Assembly (NCBI GenBank): GCA_025201865.1 | Contig: MU602850.1 | Coordinates: 1,256-12,101 of the forward strand | Source of the DNA: Ramicandelaber brevisporus | Taxonomy: Eukaryota > Kickxellomycota > Ramicandelaberales > Ramicandelaberaceae | DNA length: 10,846 nt | Reading direction: 5' to 3' | In this document: positions 4,514-10,846 of the stretch, piece after piece | Position numbering within the stretch: the first letter of the stretch is position 1 | Layout of the letters: every line of letters starts with the position of its first letter | Program-made: the position numbers and the translations under genes | Notes under the pieces: generated by a model | Told to the model about the DNA's origin: nothing | Database searches by the model: none | The model's input: the letters and a program-made list of their open reading frames with translations, nothing else

Positions 4514-7259
4514 AAATGTGTATTCGCCTCGCACGTACATGATTGCACCAGAGAAGAGACCGCCCGCCCTCAGCAAACATCCCTTGGCATGGATCAAGGC
4601 AGCCATAATGACAAAGGATGAAGATATACTGAGATGGTGCGGGTTGGACGCCTATGTGTTTCTGTCGTACATCAGATCGTGCTTCTTATTGTTTGCTACA
4701 TTCTCAGTGCTGGCGTGTGTAATTCTTGTTCCAATCAACATCAATGCCGGTGGCAAGGCTGAAGGAATAATCCAGCTGGCTATTGCAAATGTTCCAGTGG
4801 GCTCGCGTCTTCGGTGGGCACATATCCTACTAACTATACTCTTCACATGGATAACTATATACAGAACAATATCTGACTTGTACAAATATATATTGCTGCG
4901 CCACGACTACCTATCCAGACCCGAACATGCCTCATCTGCCCAAGCCAACACTATTCTAGTCATGGGCATCCCTCCTAAAGTGCGCAGCGTTGATCAGCTG
5001 TATCGATTGTTCAAAGGATTTCCTGGAGGAGTCCGCCGCATCTTCTTGAACCGCAAAGTTGGCCATTTGCTATTGGATACTGAGCGCCGTGACTTTTTGG
5101 TTGCAAAGCTGGAGAGCTTACTTACTTCGTATATACTGGATGCACGTAAATTGTCCCGCAAAGCGATCCATAGCAAGTCAGCGTCAAAGCAGCGTACGCT
5201 GACTCGGCCAGTGATGCGTCGCAGTTGGCTAATGGCATGCAGTGCTAAAGTGGATGCGATTGACTATCTATCTGGCCAAATTGTGGCGCTATGCCAGAAA
5301 ATTGCCGAACAGCAAACAAGTGAAGACTCATTTGAAACGCTGTCGTCTGGGTTTATAATGTTCAATAGACAGATATCAGCTCACATGGCATGCCAAATTG
5401 TGATTCACGAAACACCGCTGGCGATGAGCACTCGTTTCTTGGAAGTCAATCCGCGTGATATTATATGGGGAAACCTGGACTTGAATCCATATGAAAGATA
5501 CATACGCAAAGCAGTTTCTGTTGGACTGACCATAGCGTTGGTTGTGTTATGGGCGATTCCTTCGGGAGTGGTATCAACAATTAGCTCTGTGGCGACACTG
5601 CGTAAGATTGATGCATTCTCATGGCTGAATAGTTTGCCAGATTGGCTGCTGGGAGTCATTCAGGGTGTATTGCCGCCGCTGATGATGGCAATGTTGATGA
5701 TGCTGCTTCCGCGCATACTAAGGATGCTGGCTGTGTTTGAAGGCAAAGTTCGTAAATCAGATGTGGAATTGTCATTGATTCATCGATACTTTTTCTTCTT
5801 GTTTGTGCAAATGTTTTTGGTTCAGACACTGGTTGGAGGACTCGCAAAGGCAGCCAGCTCAATATATGGAAATCCAGGTCACTTGCCGTTGATGCTAGCT
5901 GAGAAAATGCCTGGAATCTCACTGTATTTTATATCGTTTGTACTGCTCCGTGCATTCTCCAGTTCATCTAAAGAAATTGTGCAAATATTCCCACTGATTG
6001 TTAGACGACTGCGCACTCAATTGTTCCCAGATTGCCCACGTAAAATACTATCCACAACCAGAATGCCTCAGTTTGAATGGGGTGTTTCCTTTGCCGACCA
6101 TTCCTTAATATTTGTAATTGGCTTATCGTACAGTACAATTAACCCAACAATGCTGCTGTTTGTGACTCTGTACTATGGAATATTCTATGTAGTGTATAGA
6201 TATCAGTTTCTGTATGTATATGCCGATGATATATTTGCCACTGGCGGACTCGCCTTTCCTCGAGCGGTTCGCCATATATTTGTTGGATTATATGTATTTC
6301 AACTTGTATTTACTGGTTTAATGATATTGGATCGTGCTGTAGCCCAAGAGGGTGCAAGTACCGCCAGAATTGTATTGATTGTACTCTCACTAATTGGCAC
6401 CATCATTGCTGATTTATATATCTCCCATGTATTCTCTCAACTAGTCACCTTTATGCCTTTGAATCTATCGATTGGTAAAAAGGGTCTCTCCAATGAGCGT
6501 GACCTATTTGTTGGTAATCAGCTGCATCAGCAATCTGAATCCAATGCAAATGATAATGCAAATGATAATGATAATGATAATGCCAATGCCAACATCAACA
6601 TTAATATCAACATGAACATGAATGATTCTACGATAGCCAACTCTAACGCAAGCTCTAGTAATCCAGATGAAATTGCAACATCCGAGACATCGCCTGAACC
6701 CAGTGTCACTGCTAGTCACAAGAATAGTATAATGCGCAAAACTACACTAAAGAGAATGGTTAGTGCACCAATCAATGTGATCAAAACAACCTCGCAGGTG
6801 ACCAGCAGCACAGTTACAGCCACTACTAAAGCAGGCATTAATATAGCCAAAGGACAATTGGACAGAGCACATCGTACTGCACGCAATGCGATTGCCCCAA
6901 CTGCTGTTAGATTGGGAATGTTAATTGGCACTGCTAACAATGGGGATTTAACTAACAGCCCAGTGCGCGAGTACAGCTCATCTGGCACTCTCCGTCGCAA
7001 AGTCGAAACTGATGATCCTGAAATATACGATGCATACACCCATCCGTCCATCAGAGCTCCTCCTGTTGCCTACATCTGGCTTCCCCCTGATGACACTGGC
7101 TACACCGATGCTGACATTGACAGAATGGTCAGAGATGCAAAGGGCTGGATATGCGTGGTTCGAACTGGTTCTCGTATCACTTCAACCGGCCGCGTTGTTG
7201 TTGAGATTGACAAGCCGCCCGAGCCTCAATCCTATTGGGATGCCCCTCAGCAAGCCTAG
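4383..7259 (+). CDS. CSC1/OSCA/TMEM63-family (RSN1_7TM, DUF221) cation-channel-like membrane protein
   Basis: A 958-residue multi-pass protein of the family that includes yeast Csc1, Rsn1 and Phm7. One N-terminal helix (~19-40) and two more (~91-118, ~147-169) precede a cytosolic domain (~170-375), which begins with the typical ...HDYLSRPEHASSAQANTILV block. It ends with HETPLAMSTRFLEVNPRDIIWGNLDLNPYER-type sequence. The conserved 7TM core spans ~380-690 and includes GVLPPLMMAMLMMLLPRIL, a Phe-rich helix, the EWGVSFADHSLIF loop, NPTMLLFVTLYY and the FPRAVRHIFVGLY loop. About 11 helices in total match the OSCA fold. A long variable tail (~700-885) carries an Asn-X repeat (721-748) and a basic Thr/Ser-rich stretch. 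A PHM7_ext-like end follows (~888-945; VAYIWLPPDDTGYTDADID). Characterised relatives are Ca2+-permeable, mechano- or osmosensitive channels, and some fungal paralogues affect membrane trafficking. The exact paralogue cannot be named, so no symbol is given. The start is ATG 4383 with G at -3; the nine in-frame codons before it open on TTG. No introns. Confidence 0.92.
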   Translation: MSEQQIAEDTSSASTHTFLSSLIFNSALGGGLFLAFSILRPRDKNVYSPRTYMIAPEKRPPALSKHPLAWIKAAIMTKDEDILRWCGLDAYVFLSYIRSCFLLFATFSVLACVILVPININAGGKAEGIIQLAIANVPVGSRLRWAHILLTILFTWITIYRTISDLYKYILLRHDYLSRPEHASSAQANTILVMGIPPKVRSVDQLYRLFKGFPGGVRRIFLNRKVGHLLLDTERRDFLVAKLESLLTSYILDARKLSRKAIHSKSASKQRTLTRPVMRRSWLMACSAKVDAIDYLSGQIVALCQKIAEQQTSEDSFETLSSGFIMFNRQISAHMACQIVIHETPLAMSTRFLEVNPRDIIWGNLDLNPYERYIRKAVSVGLTIALVVLWAIPSGVVSTISSVATLRKIDAFSWLNSLPDWLLGVIQGVLPPLMMAMLMMLLPRILRMLAVFEGKVRKSDVELSLIHRYFFFLFVQMFLVQTLVGGLAKAASSIYGNPGHLPLMLAEKMPGISLYFISFVLLRAFSSSSKEIVQIFPLIVRRLRTQLFPDCPRKILSTTRMPQFEWGVSFADHSLIFVIGLSYSTINPTMLLFVTLYYGIFYVVYRYQFLYVYADDIFATGGLAFPRAVRHIFVGLYVFQLVFTGLMILDRAVAQEGASTARIVLIVLSLIGTIIADLYISHVFSQLVTFMPLNLSIGKKGLSNERDLFVGNQLHQQSESNANDNANDNDNDNANANINININMNMNDSTIANSNASSSNPDEIATSETSPEPSVTASHKNSIMRKTTLKRMVSAPINVIKTTSQVTSSTVTATTKAGINIAKGQLDRAHRTARNAIAPTAVRLGMLIGTANNGDLTNSPVREYSSSGTLRRKVETDDPEIYDAYTHPSIRAPPVAYIWLPPDDTGYTDADIDRMVRDAKGWICVVRTGSRITSTGRVVVEIDKPPEPQSYWDAPQQA
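6543..6626 (+). repeat. In-frame 6-bp degenerate microsatellite encoding (Asn-X)14
   Basis: Fourteen consecutive six-base units, each an Asn codon (AAT or AAC) followed by a second codon, encode residues 721-748 of the RSN1-family protein. The second residue runs Ala, Asp, Ala, Asp, Asp, Asp, Ala, Ala, Ile, Ile, Ile, Met, Met, Asp. Like residues cluster, which is the pattern left by stepwise slippage with point changes. It falls in the predicted cytosolic tail after the last helix, so length changes in multiples of six bases would be tolerated. Confidence 0.9.
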
Positions 7260-7551
7260 TTTGAGCCTCCACTCCCTCTCTTCCTCTCCCCAGCTCTCCC
7301 TCCAGCTCTCCCTCCAGCTCTCCCCCATCTGTCTTACCATTTATCCGTGCCATATGTCCGGCTCCGGTATTTGTATCATGCCGACGAGTGCTATTTTAGT
7401 GCCCATCATCTTTCTGCCGTAGATTTTTTTTTCTTGCTCTCAAAGTTTGCACTCTTTCTTTTGGTTGTTCGTTTTTTCTTTTTCGTTTTCCTTCCAAATC
7501 AACTCTTTTCTGTTGTTGCTTTTCTCAGTCGGCACGCAAGGCTGCTGACAT
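7260..7551. other. Tandem intergenic spacer (RSN1-family gene to CWH43)
   Basis: This region joins the 3' flank of the upstream gene to the promoter of CWH43, both on the plus strand. It begins with a C/T-rich block that includes a 12-bp tandem repeat. It ends with T-rich and pyrimidine-rich tracts (about 7424-7530: runs of T, TTTTCTTTTT-like stretches and TTTTCTCAG), a composition common just upstream of fungal transcription starts. No TATA box is clear. An open frame crosses the region in another phase but resembles no protein family and is not called. Confidence 0.5.
7290..7325. repeat. 12-bp CT-rich tandem repeat (three copies)
   Basis: CCAGCTCTCCCT is present at 7290-7301 and 7302-7313. 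A third copy at 7314-7325 differs only in its last base (C for T). The repeat starts 31 bp after the TAG of the RSN1-family gene, so it probably lies in that gene's 3' untranslated region. On the transcript it is an almost purely pyrimidine C/U-rich element with regularly spaced AG. Confidence 0.85.
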
Positions 7552-10500
7552 ATGCTGATAGATCTACACGAGCCACATACAGTTTCTATACGTATCCCTT
7601 CACCGGCTTCTCATTTGGACTTTGAAATGTCGTCGTCAGCGTTGACTCAGCGCGCGCTGGCTGGCAATAACAGCACTGGCGCAAGTCGTCAGTTTAATCG
7701 TGATTCTGATATTGGTAATGGCAGCAGCGGTGAGTATGCTGATGATCAAGGCCAAGGCCCAGCAGGAACAACAGCGGCAGCCGCGGCAGTGGTGTTGACG
7801 CGCATTAATGCCGGATGGGTTCCATACATTCACACGGGAATGGCATACGCAGCCTTCCTGGTGGCACTGGTGGTTGGATGGAAGCTGCACTACTACAAGA
7901 TTGTTCAGAATGGATACTATGGATATCCAGAGGAGTGGTTCCCCAGTGTGTCGGCCACCATTGGAGATAGATACCCCGGAAGAGCCCTGTTTCAGATATT
8001 GATTGCACTCACCTCTGGTCCGAGATTCATGCTAAGCATCATCTGGTTTGTGCTGACCACGCGTGATATCAGTGGCAATGTCAATGTGGGAAATGGATAT
8101 CAGCCGCGCTCTATTAAGCCTGCCCTGCTGCTGTTTACTGGAATACTGCGCACGCTATCATGCGGTGGATGGGTTTACATTACATCCTCCGATGATCACG
8201 ATGCACACGATATACTCATGATTATGTACCTGGTATGCACTCTCCCATACATGCTGCTCATGATATCCACCTCCTCCCGCTCTCCTCTGGCTCTCTATAA
8301 CAAGGATCATGCTGCTCAATCGCGCAGCCGCCGTGTTCTGGTTACATGCTTGTTCTTTGGTATGATTCCACCAATGGTGTATTTCTTTATTCAGCACAAA
8401 GTCAATAGAATGCCAACCGCATACACGTACTATGCCTTCTTTGAGTGGAGCTTGATTTTGTTTGATGTTCTGTTTGATGCCATATCTTTCCGCGACTTCT
8501 CTCTATTGGATCTTCAGATTGTCAACGCCGGTGCATTCACTCCAAACACCTCCTCTCTCCGCACTCTGCCTCCTGCGGTAACTGACCCCCACGCTGCATC
8601 TGAGTCCTCAGCTGGAAGTAGCCTGTTCACAAAGGAAGCCCGCCATTTTATCAGTGACGTTTACCTGGGATTCCTGTTCTGGTCCCAGCTTACTGCGCTG
8701 CCTGTCATGATTTGGTACTTCCCGTTATGGCACATGGGACTCTCTGGCTGGGAAGTGTTCCTGCTAGCCACTAACTTGGTGGTTGTCCTGGGCATCCGTC
8801 CTGTGCGCAATTTCGTTCGTACTAATAGTGCATGGCTTCATCTATTCTCTCTGGTTGGTATTTTGTCATACAAGGTGGCCGATCCAGGTATTCGCCTTGC
8901 ATTGACTGCCCTCAGCTCCACAGTCTCTGCAATTGCGTGGTTTGGCGCGTTTACTGAGATTCGTCTCGCTGGAAGCACTAACTCAACTGTCGAAAAGTTC
9001 ACCACTGAGTACAATGTGACACGCAACATCACAGCGTGGTTGCTGGGCCTTGTTTTGTCAGTTGTAGCCAAGGCATCCTCACATGCCAACAATCCAATTT
9101 GGCCAATTATGAATGAGCAAAATGGTGGCTGGAATCTATTGGGTGCTCTGATTGGTTTGCTGGCTTCAATTGACTTGCTTACTCGTCAGCGTAATAATAA
9201 GCATCACCGAAAGGAAGAAGAGAAGAGCCACTCGGGTGGATCATGGTTCATGGCATCGATTGGATTAGCTAACTTATTGTTTATACTGCATACAATGTAT
9301 ACAGACTCATCGCTGATTGCAAGATGGGTGGTTCAGGGCTATCCAAACCCGGGACCTCAGCCAGTTCCATGGGGAGTTGCTGTGATTGGCTCGATGGTTG
9401 GAGGCATTATATACTCAGTTATGCATTCATCGTCTGACTACTACATTACGTCAAATGCTAGTATAGCTCTGTCTACACTGTCTCTTGTCGTGATGCATAA
9501 TGTCCCTGCATACATTGGATTCTTCTCTGGATGCATTTATGCCTTCTTTATTTTGGCCATTTCTCCAGTTATAATTAAGACTGCATCTAAATATCCGCCT
9601 GGACGCACATTGTTTACTTCGATTATTTTGTACAACTTGATGGAGTTGCTGCATATATTCTGTGTTGCGTATGCATTTGTTCCCGGTGGTAATTTAATGA
9701 GAGAGCGCACTTGGATTATTCTGTCGCTTCAGTCCATTGGTTTGCTTGTCGGCTTAATCAATGCCCGCAATAACCTGAGTGGCAACAACAGTAAGGTTGA
9801 TGTGTATGAAAAGTTGATTAGCACCGGACTGACCATCAAGGACACAATTGGCAGCTTCAAGAAGAGAGTGGTAATGGCAAGCAGTGTACTTGTAGGAATT
9901 AGCATGTTTATAATGTTTATGCGCAGTCCATTGAAATCGCCCCAGCCGTATCATCCAGAACGCAAAATGATTACAGCAGGTATTTGGACAATCCATTTTG
10001 CCATCGACAACGACATGTATGCAAGTGAACGTCGAATTAGAAACGCAGTTCGCGACTTGGAGCTGGATGTGGTTGGATTCCTGGAATCAGACTTGGGCAG
10101 AACCATCACTGGCAACAGAGACTTCTTGCAGTATATCGCTGAGGATTTGAATATGTATACAGACTATGGCCCTTCACCTGCCAAACACACCTGGGGCTGT
10201 GCTATGCTGTCCAAATTCCCAATTGTAAAGAGCGAGCATCATTTGTTGCCATCTCCCAATGGCGAATTAGCCTGTGCCATTCATGCTACATTGGATGTAT
10301 ATGGAAGCGAAGTCGATGTTATCGTGTCGCATAATGGACAGGAAGAGGATCCTTTGGATCGTAAGCTGCAAACGACCGAATTGGCCCGCATAATGAGACA
10401 GTCTCCCAATCCGTTTATATTCCTTGGCTATGTTGTCACCAAGCCACATGAAGGCAACTATCCAATTTTGATTGACGACTCCAACATGAATGACATTGAT

Positions 10501-10788
10501 CCCTCTGACTATGATCGCTGGTGCCAATACATTGCCTTCCGTGGCGTGAAGCGCATTGCCTACGCTCGAATCTCTCGTGGCACGATCACTGATACTGAAA
10601 TTCAAGCTGGTAAGTTTGTTATTCCGGATGATAAGAACTTTACTCCACACATGAAGGGTGGTGATGTTTATCGTCGTGTTGATGAGTCTCATTATCCATC
10701 TGACATGCAGTTCCCCCAGATATTCAGAGGAAAAGGTATCAATGATCACTATTACCACGTCTTTGATGAACCAAGATACTTTGCTTAA
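7552..10788 (+). CDS. CWH43: Cwh43-like GPI-anchor ceramide remodelling protein (PGAP2 + PGAP2IP + DNase I-like fusion)
   Basis: A 1078-residue intronless Cwh43 homologue. After a disordered N-terminus (~1-80) comes a PGAP2/Frag1-like multi-helix half (~85-325; starts NAGWVPYIHTG and includes FPSVSATIGDRYPGRALFQ). A Ser/Pro linker (326-362) joins it to a PGAP2IP-like half of many helices (~363-800). A soluble endonuclease/exonuclease/phosphatase-like domain ends the protein (~803-1073). Signature pieces of that domain are VVGFLESD (Glu845), WGCAMLSKFPI, VSHNGQEEDP (His927), the family-specific SNMNDIDPSDYDRWCQYI and YARISRGTITDTE, and a terminal NDHYYHV (Asp1065-His1066). In yeast Cwh43 acts in the ER to replace diacylglycerol with ceramide on GPI-anchored proteins. 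Length slightly exceeds that of the yeast protein. Two starts are possible. ATG 7552 is the first in frame, just after an in-frame TGA at 7546, but has C at -3. ATG 7627 (1053 residues, MSSSAL) has a better GAA context. The longer form is listed without firm preference. Confidence 0.95.
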   Translation: MLIDLHEPHTVSIRIPSPASHLDFEMSSSALTQRALAGNNSTGASRQFNRDSDIGNGSSGEYADDQGQGPAGTTAAAAAVVLTRINAGWVPYIHTGMAYAAFLVALVVGWKLHYYKIVQNGYYGYPEEWFPSVSATIGDRYPGRALFQILIALTSGPRFMLSIIWFVLTTRDISGNVNVGNGYQPRSIKPALLLFTGILRTLSCGGWVYITSSDDHDAHDILMIMYLVCTLPYMLLMISTSSRSPLALYNKDHAAQSRSRRVLVTCLFFGMIPPMVYFFIQHKVNRMPTAYTYYAFFEWSLILFDVLFDAISFRDFSLLDLQIVNAGAFTPNTSSLRTLPPAVTDPHAASESSAGSSLFTKEARHFISDVYLGFLFWSQLTALPVMIWYFPLWHMGLSGWEVFLLATNLVVVLGIRPVRNFVRTNSAWLHLFSLVGILSYKVADPGIRLALTALSSTVSAIAWFGAFTEIRLAGSTNSTVEKFTTEYNVTRNITAWLLGLVLSVVAKASSHANNPIWPIMNEQNGGWNLLGALIGLLASIDLLTRQRNNKHHRKEEEKSHSGGSWFMASIGLANLLFILHTMYTDSSLIARWVVQGYPNPGPQPVPWGVAVIGSMVGGIIYSVMHSSSDYYITSNASIALSTLSLVVMHNVPAYIGFFSGCIYAFFILAISPVIIKTASKYPPGRTLFTSIILYNLMELLHIFCVAYAFVPGGNLMRERTWIILSLQSIGLLVGLINARNNLSGNNSKVDVYEKLISTGLTIKDTIGSFKKRVVMASSVLVGISMFIMFMRSPLKSPQPYHPERKMITAGIWTIHFAIDNDMYASERRIRNAVRDLELDVVGFLESDLGRTITGNRDFLQYIAEDLNMYTDYGPSPAKHTWGCAMLSKFPIVKSEHHLLPSPNGELACAIHATLDVYGSEVDVIVSHNGQEEDPLDRKLQTTELARIMRQSPNPFIFLGYVVTKPHEGNYPILIDDSNMNDIDPSDYDRWCQYIAFRGVKRIAYARISRGTITDTEIQAGKFVIPDDKNFTPHMKGGDVYRRVDESHYPSDMQFPQIFRGKGINDHYYHVFDEPRYFA

Positions 10789-10846
10789 TTCCATGCTCTT
10801 GATTTTTTTAAGTTTTAAAAAAGCAACAATAACTCTACTATAGTTA
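10789..10846. other. 3' flank of CWH43
   Basis: The 58 bases after the stop are AT-rich. They carry a T-run, an A-run and an AATAA-like group near 10828-10832 that could contribute to 3'-end formation. The window ends before any neighbouring gene appears. Confidence 0.35.

Noticed and set aside
6504-6719. Hydrophobic antisense frames opposite the Asn-X tract
   Set aside because: Their Ile/Leu/Met-rich runs are simply the reverse complement of the AAT-NNN repeat.
7012-7422. 136-codon plus-strand frame crossing the end of the channel gene into the spacer
   Set aside because: It uses the CT-rich repeat and low-complexity sequence, has no family resemblance and overlaps the conserved C-terminal region of the real gene.
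10267-10794. 175-codon antisense frame with a true ATG opposite the CWH43 C-terminal domain
   Set aside because: It lies wholly opposite strongly conserved coding sequence, and its translation looks like a mirror of that codon pattern without recognisable motifs.

Overview
The window looks like nuclear DNA of an intron-poor filamentous or early-diverging fungus. It holds four long protein-coding genes, each a single uninterrupted ATG-to-stop frame. Three are conserved fungal housekeeping or membrane families: PFS2, a CSC1/OSCA-type RSN1 membrane protein, and CWH43. The fourth is a secreted sedolisin (S53). Long intronless genes together with a sedolisin fit the Kickxellomycotina (Coemansia/Linderina-like) best. 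That placement is inference from gene style, not from a marker gene.

Layout. Positions 1-714 are non-coding upstream sequence ending in a clear TATA box and a short G/C-run inverted repeat. Positions 715-2391 (+) encode a 558-residue secreted sedolisin precursor. It converges, across 190 bp, on PFS2 (4090 to 2582, minus strand), a seven-blade WD40 subunit of the mRNA 3'-end cleavage and polyadenylation complex. PFS2 and the next gene diverge from a 292-bp shared upstream region that carries an 11-bp GT/T minisatellite, poly(A) tracts and several upstream ATGs. Positions 4383-7259 (+) encode a 958-residue CSC1/TMEM63/OSCA-type multi-pass protein with a low-complexity Asn-X tract in its tail. 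After a CT-rich spacer, 7552-10788 (+) encodes CWH43, which carries out GPI-anchor lipid (ceramide) remodelling and is the usual fungal fusion of a PGAP2-like half, a PGAP2IP-like half and a C-terminal DNase I-like domain.

There is no operon-like logic. The neighbours act in separate processes: secreted proteolysis, mRNA 3' processing, membrane ion conductance or osmosensing, and GPI-anchor remodelling. The most notable observation is that the sedolisin keeps its signal peptide, propeptide, nucleophilic Ser, oxyanion Asp and Ca2+ site, but the conserved Glu and Asp of the Ser-Glu-Asp triad align with Gly283 and Ala287. It therefore looks like an intact, possibly maintained pseudo-protease. 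No RNA genes, transposons, CRISPR arrays or viral segments were recognised.
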